From: Istiophorus platypterus
Lineage: Eukaryota; Chordata; Actinopteri; Istiophoriformes; Istiophoridae
Length of the DNA: 64,000 nucleotides
Assembly: GCA_016859345.1 (NCBI GenBank)
Contig: CM029114.1
Location: 16,510,001-16,574,000 of the forward strand
Direction of reading: 5' to 3'
Below the pieces are notes generated by a model. It did not search any database, had not been told where the DNA came from, and saw only the letters and a list, made by a program, of their open reading frames with translations. Position 1 is the stretch's first letter. Each line of letters opens with the position of its first letter. Positions 12,401-26,300 of the stretch are shown in pieces. Made by a program: the position numbers and the translations under genes.

Positions 12401-15400
12401 TCACTCCCTATGGTCCAACAGGCCTGCTCCTCCTTCAACTGTACTCCACTAAGAAACCAACCAAACATTTCCTCCAAGCTTGTATGAATGTGTGTGTTTC
12501 TACTGGCTTTTTCTCTACATGCATGTACATAGTACTGTATGTGTGTTTGTGCATTTGTCTGTGTCCAAAGGACCGCATGCAAATCTTGTTCTACAACAGA
12601 CTTTCAGTATGATCTACAAATTCAGTATGACAGTACCAAGAACAGGGCTTCTCCATATTATCAACATTGTATCTCACACAAGCAATTTCATTAGGCACAA
12701 AAGCACCGCATCAGAGGGGGAGCTAATAATAGACCAAGTCAATGTTGTAAAGGGGAAATCAATCAGCGAGAGGCAGCTAATCAATGATCTTATTAATGCT
12801 AGTGGGTAAGAGCATGGAGACTATTGATCCAGCATGCAAGCATCCTAACCACTGGGCCAGCCTAGTGGGCTAGGAAACCTAAGAGAATCACTGCTGTGAA
12901 TATCACTGGCACATAGGCCAAACAAAGCAGGCAAAGGAAGAGAGAGTCTGGTTGTTTTTACAACACTGGTTGTTTTACAACACTCATCAAAAGTCTAAGT
13001 TGTAAAACAGTTGATGTTTTTGCATGTACAGTACTATGTATTCTAATGCAGAGAAGACTGACTGATGGCAGACACACATAAACCCCAACGTTAGCCTGCT
13101 GTCAGTTTGCAATCAGTTGCACACATTAATATAACAAATTTCTGAACATTGGAGCAAAAATGAACCCTCACAACTGCTTTACCAGTGCTTATTCTTTTTG
13201 ACACAAGTTAGAAGTTTTTTAAATTTAAAAACAATTAAAAAGCCTATAACTGGACATTGAGGAATAATTTTTGAAGATATTCAAGGGACATGGAAATCAA
13301 CTCCAGTATATATCTGTTTCATTGCATACTAAAGGGAGAAAAACATTGATTTAATCTTTGACATAGGAAAGTGTTGAATGCTAATGATGTGTCAATTATC
13401 ATTCAAGTGTATTTGCTGAACAGGTGGGTCAAAAAGTTTTCAGTTTGATTACTTCCTATGTTGTGTTTTGGCATGGGTGATTGTGTTGCTGTGAAAGGAG
13501 AATGTACAGTATCTACATTTATCTTAGTTACAATTTTTTTTTTTTTTTTTTAAATCTAACTATATCAAGGTGATTGGGTATCAAATATCCCTGCCTGCAA
13601 CACATACTGAGGTTGTGTTCTAACAAAGTCGAATGTGTCAAGTGTCCGTGCTTGATGAAAGTTTGATTTTGAACCCTTCAGATTTATTGATTTGGCATAT
13701 GCCTACTTCCCACTCAGTGAAATGGTAAAGAAAAGGATGTGACAAAACCCAAACAGCTACTCTTTTTGGTTACCAGTGCAAGCTCCCACTGGCTTTGTGT
13801 TTTGCTGTTTCTTAAAAGCAGAGATAAAAACATGACGGCATCATTAAAAGCCACTGATGTTATTCCCTTTCTGATTTGTTTCAGCTCTGTCATTGATAGG
13901 TTTCTGAGCAAAGAGGAGCACTATTTTTTTTATCAGACCTGAAACACAGCCAAGAAGCTCAGAGGCTGCAGCTCTTGGAGAAATTTTGTTCTGTCACTCC
14001 CTGACCAACCCGGTGTATCTTCCTTTCTTCCTTTATCTTTCTTTGTCTGAGTTTCATTTGCACATTTTGTTACTTAAAAAGCATAAAAATAGGCTATATG
14101 ATAAGTTAATCAAAGTCTCAAAAGCATCCATCTTTTTTTAAGATCACTCCTATTATAGACACAATGAAAAAAACAAATTTAAAACTAAAAAGCCAACATA
14201 AGTATCTGTTGCCTGCGGTAGAAAAAAAGGGGTCAGTCAGTGAGAGGGAGAGGGAGAGAGAGAGAGAGTGGAAAAATACCTGAGGAGAGGTGCACAAGTG
14301 CCACTCTCGTAATGCTTACACTGATCCATGCAAGGATGGGAAACAGCACACATCCTCCTAGAATGTCTGTAGCAAGCTACCTGGTTAAATTCCAAAATCT
14401 TCACAATGCCACTACAGTGCTGCCCCTGGGTGACTGAGCTGTATCCCAGACATACACTTTGTGCAATGTGTGCAGGCATTTGAGTGTTTGTGCCACGTAA
14501 ATAGCAAATGTAGGTATCTGCCTCATCAAAAATTAAAGATTTCAAGCTCCACAAAAGGAGTGTTTATTGTAGGACTATTGTATTGGATTACATCATGCTG
14601 ATTAGGTGTTAATATATACACGTGTCCAAGTGTGGACTAATGCAGTGCAGATTCTTTTCCTTGCACTTCAACATGCCTTGATTGCTCCCCTTTCAACTCC
14701 CTCTACAGACATTCCAACAGAAAGATCTTGCTGATTCTTGGCAGCAGTGATCTGGCAGGGGGTGGGGGGGGGGGGGTGGGGGTGAACATGAAAAACAAAG
14801 AAAAGCTAACAATTATTTCCATCCACCGTTTGCAGTCATGTGTCAGTAATGTGTTACTGCTTTCACTCTGGTGACAATTAGGAGGGCAGTGTCTGGTTAT
14901 GCTTTGTGAATAAAAAGGGTCAAAAATAAAAACAAAAGGGGCCTCGCTGGCTCCTCATGCTACCAACAGGGAGCAGGGCAGCCTTTTTGTGTGAATGAAC
15001 ATGTATGTGTAAGCCAGAGCTAGCAAATACCGGTCTGTTTGCCGCACAGAACCTGGAGTACAACTAAATAATACTAGAAATTTCCTAATGATGAGTATGC
15101 TAGCAGTGCTTGTGCTGAAAAACAGTAGCAACATAGTGAAGCTGTGTGAAGCCGGCTTGCCAGAGTGTAAGCAGAAACAACCAAGAGATGAGCTGATAAT
15201 GAGAGAAGCTGCCATCATAGAAATGGGCAGGTAGCCAAGAATTAAATACCTCCCCTCCCCTTTGAATGAAATGAAAGGGTGACAGAAAAAGAGAAGGAGA
15301 GGGTTGGAGGGAGAGACGGAGGAAAGTATGGGGGGAGGGGCTGGCACTTGCAATGACAAGGGAAAAGAAAGGGAGACAGTGAGAGAGAAACATGAAAAGA

Positions 15401-16496
15401 CTGAGAGAGATCGCGTGGCAATAAATGGATTCTTTAGTTTGACTGTGAGCAACAGACTAATCTCGTTTTTTTCAGAGAGAAACGTGGGGTGACATAATAC
15501 CAGAACCAAAGCAGGAGGCCTCGTTTAGTAGTCTTTTGTCCCCAAATAGACTCTCTCCATCTCTCACTGAGGGGAGCTTTACGCCCACTTGCATCAAAGA
15601 CCACATGTACTTGTTTTTCCCGGAAGCACGGTAAAAAAAAAAAAAAAAGAGGCAGAGGGAATGGTCACAGGAGAGTTTACAAAGCTCATCACTCATGTCT
15701 GTTTACCTCTGCTAAGGGAAGAGAGGAAATAGGAGAGTGAGACCATGGTGACTTATCTGGTTTCCCTGACAGAGCCTGGATTACTGAAGCCACTAGGGGT
15801 TTTTCTACTTGTGCATGTCACAGCCTGAGCCCATGGGGCAATCTATACAAACCTGGCTACATTACAGCCAAGTAAAATAAAACATACAAATAACCAAGAT
15901 CTAAGTAGTAATTGTTTTTACATCTCCAGGTCTCAAGGACTCTAAGCATTTACCTTAAGTAAGATATGCTTAAAACCCAAACCCTTTACCTGCACATCAA
16001 AAGGGCTCAAATGAAAGGGCCAAGTGTTTTAACAGCACCCAACAGAGTGCCTTCTGGCTACATGCTCTGTCTGGGTGACCAGCAAACAGCTGTTAGGCTG
16101 CAGTTCCCATAGTCTTAAGAGACCCCCACTCAAGCACCTGCTACTGGGGAGCCTGTCTGGACGGCTGCTGGCTGGTCGAGACTACTTAATGGTCCCCAGT
16201 CAGCTGGAGAGATGGGGTTGGAGGGTGCAACAGAGGGAGGGAGAGGGGACAGGGGGGTCTCTGTCTGGTGTTAAGAACAATCACTTGGGGTTGGTGGAGC
16301 AGAGGTTACTTGGGAGTGGTGAATGCCCTTCAGTTTGAAGGGGTTTGCCTCTCAGAGCTTGGGGATGGGGTGGTGTGTGTGTGCATGGCCTGTTGGAATT
16401 TTATACATCAAACACATAAGAAATGCATTTAGACACCTTAGGATATCTAACCAATCATATTGCAGTACGGCTGGCTTTTAAACTTACATGTATGGG

Positions 16497-16531
<35 letters not shown>

Positions 16532-19500
16532 ATATATGTGTTTGTGTGCGTGTATACATACCCCTTCAAACTATGGGCCAGCTGGCCTACCAGGCTGACA
16601 CATATCTGAGAGGACACAACTAGGTCAGTGTTCTTTACTGCTGTACAGTCAGTACATCTTTGTACATGTGTTTGTGTTTGCATGTGTACAAGAGCGAAAG
16701 TGTTTGAGTATCTGAGGGAAGGAGTGATGACATTATCATATCCCTTTGGGTGACAGTAACCTCAACAGAGAGGTCAGAAATGCATCCTCAAAACACAGTT
16801 CAGGCCATACTTACAGTTACATTGAGAAACTTTGTCTCTCTACTTGCAGGGAGTGAACATAACATGATATATAAACATAATGTTTAACTGTAATTTTGAT
16901 AGAGATTGGAAAAATTTGGATTAGGAAAAATCCAGTTAGAATTATTATTACAGCTAACTTAATCTTAAAATAAGTTTATCTCGAATTCTTTACTATAAAA
17001 GTTATAGTATTAAGAATGAATAAAGCAAGAGGGCTTAGGCTAAAATCTTTAACTGAAGAGCAGTGAGTTTAGCTTGAGGCTATTTGCTGAGCAGACAGGA
17101 AATAACAGGCTGTAGATGGGAGGCCCTCAGGACAAAACGAGGGGGAAAAGAGTTGGAAACCCAGCCAATGGCTACTCTGCCAAAGGCTGTGCTATAAGCG
17201 AGAGGCCCCTGGGAAAACCACAGCAAAGTAAAGGCCAAACAGGACAAAAACTGTTGGACTAGGACAATAATAAGGAAATTATAGGTTAAAACACTCAACC
17301 TAAGGATTCTTTACTTGCTATGAAAAGAGAAACATATTATTTTAAATCTAAATCTCTTCTTTTGAGTCAGTTGAGCCTAGAGCCAAATCTATATTATGGA
17401 CCACAGTTGAGGTGACCCTGCACTACACGGCTGTGCATATAGCAGAGATGTTATAATAGTAACTGGAAGTTTCAGTTTCTGAGTTGGTAATGAAAAAAAT
17501 GTAGGATAAAACAAATTGCCTAAGTTATCAATGTCAAAATACGGTTTGTGAAATGCTGAAAGAAGAGGAAAATTCACAACATTTTTCAATGAATTAATAA
17601 CTGCACAGAAATGCATTTTAAACGCCCCATAAAACTGCGTATGGACTAGCAATTGAGACACAACTTACAAGAACCAGGCATTCCCTAATCAGCTACACAG
17701 GCTTCAAGCTTGATACTGTGATAGGCAACACATATCCAGGTAAGAGAGGAATAGCAACTAGAGAGAGCATGCACAGACCAGTTGCCTCTGTGATGCCGAG
17801 GGCTGTAGTTTGCTGACTAGCAAGGCATACACCACAGCTGCTGCAGATTTGTTTACTGAGTGCGCGGTGTTCTCCCTGCAAATGTTGATGTCAGTAATGA
17901 AAGGCAGCACAGAGCAGCAGAGGAGCATTAATGAAAAGAAAGAACAAGGAAAAAAGACAGAGAGAAGAGATAAAGAGCAGCTGCTCATGCAAGCTCCTGC
18001 GCAAACCCCTAAGCATGAAAAAATTGCGTGGTGTGCTATAGAGATATTCTCAAATCAATGTCTTCAAAGTTATGATGTGTCATATTAGAGGATGTGAGGT
18101 GATGCCATCTTTGTGTTTGTGTACATCATTAAGCAGATGGTAATGAGTGCTTTACAGAGAGGGAAAAAAAACAAAGACCCTTAAGAAGAATGCAAGGATG
18201 TGTTTAGGAAATAATGATGATAAAACAAAATTCTTGAATGTGCTTGAGAAAAGAAAAAATGTCCAAAAACTTGGACAAATACAGCTGTAGTAATGATATA
18301 AATAACTCATGGCCATCCTTTTTCAAAACATTACTTGAATACAAATACACACAAGCCAACAATAAGCACCTTAGGGCAGGTTCAGTATTAGTGATCTTAG
18401 GGGCCACTGGTGAGTTCATTAAATGCTAACAGGCTTCAGAGGTGTGTGTGTATGTGTGTGTTCGTGTGTGTGTGTGTGTGTGTGCACGTGTATGCACGCA
18501 TGTCTGGCCTGTGAGCCGAGAAAAAGAGCATGCAGAGGCTGTAACAACTGAACCATGTTTTTCTCTCTTAGATTAGAAACAAACAAAGGCTTTCCTAGGC
18601 TCTGAAAGAATTTGGCATTATTATTGCAAGTGTTACAAGTACCAGCATTCAGACTTGCACAATAATAACATTATAGCACAGACCTGCTTTGGAGACAAGC
18701 ATACATGTATCAGAATGCTTTCAGAACACCCAAGAAAAGAAAAAGGGAAAAACAGGGGTAGCAGCCGACTGAAAACAGCTGAGAACTAATTAGACTTTAA
18801 TTTGGTCAGCCTCTCTAGATAATTTAGGAGTTGCATCTTGTCATTATTTTATGTTGATAAGAAGGTCTGTCTATCTATCAATCCCTTTATCCACTCTACA
18901 GGTTATATTTGTCTCACAAAATTTTGGAAAAATAAAGTGATAATAACAGCTAATGTTAAAACATAAAGTTAGATTTAAAGGACGATTTACTAAGCTCATC
19001 GAGTGAAATTTCATTAGGAAATGAAGCCATAATACAATCAACAAGGACTAAAGTGAAAAGGAAATCAAACTGAAAGTAGAGTCAAGATGAAGTAATATGC
19101 ACAAAGCTGCCACCACCAATAATTCCAAAAGAAAAGATTAGAAATCTCTTTCAGGGAATTATTTTTTTTTTCTGACACAAACCTGGGTGGCGTTTGGTTG
19201 CAGTGGACGTGGCAGAGTTTGGGGTAGTGCTGCTGGTACTTGTAGAAGGAGAAGAGTAAGATGAGGAGGAGGAAGAAGAGGAGGAGAGGGTGAGAGCGCT
19301 GAGGGCTCCTGCAGGCAGTGGCTGGCCTCTCTTCAGTAGCTGCTTGTGCTCCTGATGGCGGAAGCGCGGGGGCACCTCTCTGGGCGGGTAGCGAGCACTG
19401 GCAGAGGTCAACTGGCACTGCTGCTGAGGGGGAGTCTGAGTCGGGAGCTGGCTACTGGAGGAGGCTCGCTTGCCATTGCCAGAAGAAGAGGAGGAGGAGG

Positions 19501-20276
19501 AGAGGGGCAGCGTGGGGCTGGCGGGGTGGAGGTGGTGGGGTGGGCCGGGACTGGGCTTAGTGGGAGCAGGCTCTGGCACTGAATGGATACAATACACAGG
19601 TACACAAGCATACACACACAAAAAGACACATGCAGGTAGCAAGATATTAATGTCTGGGTTAACTCACTAGTAGTTATTTATATAACAGAAATAATTTGAC
19701 TAGATAGTGCTGATATTGGACACATTGTGACAAAGAAGCTGTAGCTGAAATTATTTTTCCTGATGTTGAACTGTCTGTCAGCCTCTGTAAAGTGAGGTTT
19801 TCCTGAGCATCCATCTAGTTTAATCCATTCCATGGCAACCCAAAATATGTTTTTTAATTTTACTCTATGAACTGCACTCATGGTGATAGCATCGAGAATA
19901 ACCATCCATTCAAGTTATTTTCTAGCAGTCAGATGGACCAGGAGTGCAATTATCAATATTCAGTCCTATTTATTGGGAAGATATTTAAAGAGTGAACTCA
20001 GATATGCTGTACTTCCCACCCAAGCTCAGGCAGCCTCTATAAATTTTTTTTGTGCGATGTATTTTCTGTATAGAATCTGTTTGTCTGCACTGTATTTTGG
20101 TGTGGACTATCCCTTTGAGTAAACTCCTTCATAAGCCTGTTGTTGAACGTATGTTACTGACCCAGATGCATTTGACGAAAAGGTCATATTTTTTCTGCTG
20201 ACTGAACACGGACATACAAACACATGAAAACCCTTCCTTTCCTCCTCATTATGCTCTTCTCTCTGGCTCTTTATTT

Positions 20277-20355
<79 letters not shown>

Positions 20356-23300
20356 TTCCCTGCTGTTTTGGCCACAGCCTGACCCTTTCTCTGTGGTTGC
20401 AGTGACCAGCCAGCCGTCTAACGAGCATTAGCCTGAAAGGTGTTATTATTATCAGGGACCTGGACAGCTAGCAACCAAACAGATTGGCTTGACTAAAATT
20501 CAGTCTCCAGGGTGCAACAAGTCTGTTGAGAAAAAATATACGCCTGACCTGTACATGGAATAATTCCTATTGAGGAAGCTGAGGGGGATTTTGGTGCAAG
20601 TCTGTGGCTGTATGCACCTGGGAGTATAGTTTAGGTTCAGAGGGAAACTGAAGTAGGTCTGGTATATCACTATTCTACTTGAGAGTTCCTTGCTGCCCAG
20701 AAATTACTGCTTTCATACTTGCTGCCAATAGCTAGTAACCTAAAGAGCTGCTGTGAATTACAGTTCCTTGGTCCATTGGATGGCGTGATGAATAATTGAT
20801 GATATTGTTTTCTATAGTCCCGAGACAGATATGAGAATGTTCATATCACAACAGCTGAGACTACTTTCAATCCAAAGGAGGGGAGAGGGAGAGAGAGACA
20901 GAGAAAGACACAGTTTTGGTGCATGTATTGGTTGGGGGGGGGGGGGTCTTTTTAAAAGAGGGAAATAAGTGGGATAGAAATAATGTGTTAATTAGTCTTA
21001 GTCTATCCAGTATGAGAGTCGGGACTACACCTATACCAGTCCTGTACTACAGTGCTGGAAATTAACCACAAAGTGACATGCACACACAGGCAGACGTTAC
21101 CACACTGGAGGTTTAAGTAAATTCAGAGCACAGTGGTATTCACTTTGGCTGCCAAGAGCCTGTCCAAAAGCACAGCTAAAAACAGAGGCCCGCTCAGTGA
21201 GCTCAACACTAATCCAGATGGCTGCCTACCTGCTGACACACAGAAAGAGCAGTGATATGTAAGAAACTTGAATTGCATTAACACAGACAAATTCAAAACA
21301 CAACACCTCTACACAGAGAGCCCTATTCGTGTATAAGAATTTGGTTGCAAAAAATTAAACCTTTTTTTTCACATTTTTCTTCTACTGGCATCCTTCACAG
21401 ACACATGTACCTTTTGCATCTTTCTAGAAATATAAAAATGCATTGCATACACATCCATGCAAAAAGAGCCTTTCAAAGTGGCTTCCACCCCCTTCCCCCA
21501 ATGAGATTTTAGTCAGACACACATGTGAAGAGAGGGAGGGAGAGAGGGAATTAGCCTGCCCCCCCTCCAGCCATATCTGACTGGCTGTTGGCTTGGAGCT
21601 GCAGCTGGTGACGCACATCTCTGATTATATTCAGCTCAGTCCGCCTGACGCTGCCTCGGCCAATCAAATAGAGGGGAGGTCAAGACACACTGTCCTGCCC
21701 CCTATCCTCTCTGTCCTCCCCAGTCCATTTCTAATCAACCCCCCCGTCTTTCCATCAGTGGGTTGCTCCATAACCTACCTGTCTTTCAGCCTGACGTTCT
21801 TGCTATGTTATTCTTCCTCTGGGCCTTTAATCATGTTGATCCCTCATCTCTTGTGTGTGCCTCTTTACTCCCCAGTCTTGTTTCTGCTTCTTCCCTTTTC
21901 TTCTCTCTGCTTCAAATCTACAATCTCCCCACTAAAAATATCTACCAACCCAAACTCTGTCTCTACTTTCTTTTCCATTTCTTTCATCTCTTCCAACTGC
22001 AAACAATTCTTCTATCAAGAGCACTTTTTTTGACCCACCCTATAACTTTCACTCTCCCCCTGCTGCTAAGTTTTAACTAGGAATGTTAACATTTTAAAGA
22101 TTGCAGAAAGTTTCATGTAGTTCTAGTTTGTGTTCTTGGACTTCAGTTCCTGCCATCAAAAGGGTCTGTACTCATGGTAGTGTTTTCCAATAGCCAAGGA
22201 ACTACAAGGATGCAGTTTGCAGTATGGGATGCTACCCACTGCTCAAACAGAGGCCTGGGGACTGGGGAAATTTGTGTACAGGATTCACATACATTAGAGT
22301 CACATACTCGTTGCTAGGGAAAGGACTATCATTTCATGTTTCTGAGACTTAAATGAAAGATAATGTATCCTGTCCTGACAAGTTCTCAAGAGAAACAAAA
22401 CTGAAACGTGAATGTAATTTACTAATTTTTTTGGTGATAAAACCTGATAAAATATTAAGCAGGTGACCTACTTTAAAGATCGGTGTTTGCTGGGGTTAAA
22501 CAAAGTCATTCCTTTTTCCTCTCTCATACACAATTGTGCGAAAAGAACTTCTTGTTGAGATGCCTTAGTTCAAAGGACAGTTTGGTCAGTCAGCTCACTT
22601 TTTGATACAATTGCCAGTACAGAAAGCAGATGAACGCAGAGAACACAAAAGCGTTTCCCATGCATAACCTGCTTCAATTAGCCTGTTTGTGTTGATGTCA
22701 TAACAAAGGTATATCCATGCTGTAAATACCTTATGTTGCGGATATCCATATATCTCTACACAAGCATGGCTTAAAACCATATTGTCACAAACCTGTTAAA
22801 TTAAATTATTCTATGCTCGCAAAAAAAGCCAAATTAATCGAAAAAGTGCTTTAACACTATCCATCCAAGTAATGTGTAGCCATCTTTGGTGTAATCTGTA
22901 TTTAACAAGTGTATCAGTAAGAATTAATGTTCTCTTGAGAGAGGGGGAGTGTGTGTGTATGTATATAAGAACATGCCTGGAAATAAACAGCAGAAATCTG
23001 AGTGCAGAGAGGTAGGAAAAAAAAGGACATTAAAGAGAGAAACATCCCCTCTCTCCTGTAAACAAACATAAATACTTAAACTGAGACACAGCTTTCACTT
23101 TGAGGAGAAGAGATCTTTTCTTTATCCATGCTAGATGGGTAATTGCTTTTGAAGAGATGGGGCTGGGGTTTGATGAAAATGACCATGAAGAAAAAAATTA
23201 TTAAAAAAAAAAATGGGTAATTCCCTCAGATTAGAGCTTCTGTAAATGATTTGATGAGGAAAGAGAAACATATGCTGGTTAAACTCACTGCCAGTAAAAG

Positions 23301-26300
23301 GTAATGAAATCCACATATTAAATTAGTGAAGTTGCAAGTTATTGCTTTTGAACTCAACTGGAAGACTAAGAGCTATGCAGACACAGGATTTATCTGATCA
23401 TTAAGCCCTTACTATAGGCTTAGTTTGTTTTTAAGACTGAACTGAACCTTTTGATATTTTTTTTTAAAGAAATCACTTTTGATGTTGTACAAATATGTAT
23501 TTGGTAAAGGGGGCATTTTGACAGATATCAGGGGGTCATTAAATCATTTCATCCTTTGCATCCACTCTGGTGATAAACTGCCTTGTGCATTAACTTCAGC
23601 ATCATAACACTAGCTGAGCAGAAATTCTACAATGAAAATCTAAAGGTCTCTTTCTTTGACTATGAGCTTTCTGTCCAAAAACATTAAAGATTAATAACTT
23701 TGGTCTGTGAATGTTCTCAGTCATCCAGGTCATAGTAGTCATTAATTGTTGAAATAGAAGACAACTGGATCTCTTTTTTGGTTTTTGAAAATGCAGCGCA
23801 GTAGGTGGCTGACAACTGGTGTCTCGACCATCACCTCTCTTCAGGGAGACGCCAGTTGACAGCCACTTACAGTGCTGTCCTGAGAGCCCTCCACAGGCAT
23901 TTTGGCCCCCGTTCACACCTTGACCCATGTGATTTTAACAAATCTGTCTCTTGCATCAGATACTAGTTTCTTATCAAGATAATAAATAAAAGTTATTAAT
24001 GTTTAAGTGGTGAAATCCCCTTGCTATCATGTGATTTCTTAAAATCATATGATGAGCCACACCTTGGTCCAGGTGACCCTAACGGCTCACATATTGGTTG
24101 TGCTTAAATGACGCTAATGACTCACAGGTATGGGTGTGTTTAGTGACCCTCAGAATCACTACCCAAAGGGTCATCCCCACCAAGGATTATATACTTGGGA
24201 CTCCCACATCAGTTTTTTAGAACTGAAGAAGCCTTTTGGATGAGAGGTGAAATGTTTTCCAAAACAAAAAAGAGAGATCCAGTTGTCCTCGATTTCACCG
24301 CTTAACGATTAATAACTTTTATTTATTATCTTGGTAAGAAACTAGTATCTGAAGCAAAAGACTGAGATATGAAAAAAGTAAACAGAGTGCTGAAAAAGGT
24401 GCTTTTACCATCATGGCAAATGCAAAAGTAGCAATATTTAAGTTGAAGTGGTCCAGGTGACAGAGTGTGTTTTGAAAACCAAATGCATACTTTTATGTGG
24501 TAGTGACCTTAGTGCCTCTAATTGAAGTTCAAATGGGGAGCCAATTAAATCAGCATTTGTAACAAGTGCACTGTAAATTTTATTAAACTTTCCAGCTGAG
24601 GCATTCTCTGCAACCTTGCACCAATCTTTTAATTACAGCCCTTCCCTGCACTAAATGGTTAATTACACAAAATGAGAGAGAGTGGGAGAAAGAGCAATGA
24701 CTTAAGAGTAGAGAGCAAGTAAGCATAGATGAAAGAATGCAAGGCAGAGGGAAATACATAAATGAATGAGATATAGAGTTGATAATCCATGAACAAGGCA
24801 TCATGGGCAAGAACGTAGGGAATCTGGTATTGTAAATAACAATTGGTTCCCTGAGGCTAGTGCCATGCGGCGCAGGTTCCTTCATCTCTTGTGTCTATTG
24901 TCTGCAGTGCCCCCTTAATATGCAGACATATATTTACAGGAGGGGGTGGGGATGTGAAACACCGGCTTATATGTCCTACATAATTGTGCATCTTGATCCA
25001 ATAAGAGCTAAGAGGTAGGAAAGTAAAATATAGCACATTTTAAAGTGGAATTAGATGTGTCTTCAACAGTTTTATACGTGTGTGTGTGTGTGTGTACAAT
25101 AATTGTGTATAATGGTTTCTTTTTGTTTATAAAAACAACCTAACTAAAAAAAAGCACATTTGTACCTTACAGAAAGTAGTGGAAAAAGGTCTGCTGAATT
25201 TTCCCAAGAAATCAAAACCATATGGAATCAGAGGGACATATACACAAATAGATGGGTTAGCTTCATGTTAATCTACTGAGTTCATGATAATTTCTATATC
25301 AGACTCATTTCCTTCTGCAAATTATCTGTTGAGACTGATTTGGACTCATTGCTATCAACATGACGGCCTACCTTCCAGAGAAGCAGTTAGTCATTACACT
25401 ACTCTCGGTCTATAATCCCCATAACTGGTGACTGTATTCTTTTTCACCTGTCACAACAAATCCTAGTAAAAAACAAGACTCGGAAAAGCATAGTATATGG
25501 TTGGACTGCATATTGTCCATATGCAAATCGAGAACATAGTTGAAAACTTTTTGGAACCGCAGTAAACAACTACTTTCAGTGGAAAAATTGCTAAATGTCC
25601 AACCAAATAACATAATACACTCATTAGTATATTCATGACATCATCATATTATATTTGCATTCTGCCTAGTTTCAGCCGGTTTCAACCCTTTATCTGTTCG
25701 CTTCTCTCCTACTCTCTGCGGTAATATATACTATCACATAACACAGCCAAAATCCCAATAAAGCTGGTCTCATTTACCTGTTTTTCTGTCTCAGTTGTCA
25801 GACAACAGAACAAGGAAGAAATACTGACTGAAACACAGCCCATTAGACTACATGTTAACTACTTTCAAGCCATTTCCAAGCTGCTGCTCTGTACTGCTAA
25901 AATCCTAATTTTATAACCAAAATGTTGTCTGACAAAAATCACCATTGACACAAGTTAAAGACAACAGCTGTGCTGTCATTTCAGCTATATTACTATAAAA
26001 TGATCCCTCAGAGAGAAAGTTTCTGAATGAGAGACATATAGGTGTGCCTGTGGAGAGAAAGCCCAGCCTCTAATCCTGGTTCTATACCAGCGACTCTCTT
26101 CTATGAAAAATAGCTAAGGTTTGTCCAAGAAGTCACTGGATTTGTTAGCAGGTGCTTTGTGAAGAAAACTTGCTGAAGGGGTCTGAAAAGTCAGTATATC
26201 GAGCAACAACTACTTTGGCAGCACTGCCTATAAATGCCTATAAATGCCTATAAATCTGGGACCTTTAGCGACTGTGAATAACATTTAAAGAGGCTAATGT

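Larger units (their letters stand above)
11521..19182 (-). other. tnrc6c intron 4 (7.7 kb)
   Basis: This large intron lies between exons 4 and 5. It holds pyrimidine-rich DNA at about 11,990-12,290, a tRNA-like A-box element near 12,790-12,865, a G-rich run at 14,757-14,784, purine-rich low-complexity DNA at 14,235-14,275 and 15,290-15,410, and a (TG)15 repeat at 16,501-16,530. ORFs in this interval are composition artefacts without domain content. I see no exon candidate with both splice signals and family similarity. Confidence 0.7.

Noticed and set aside
14955..15509. 184-codon minus-strand ORF in intron 4
   Set aside because: It is Ser/Leu/Phe-rich because the top strand is purine-rich there, and it has no domain.
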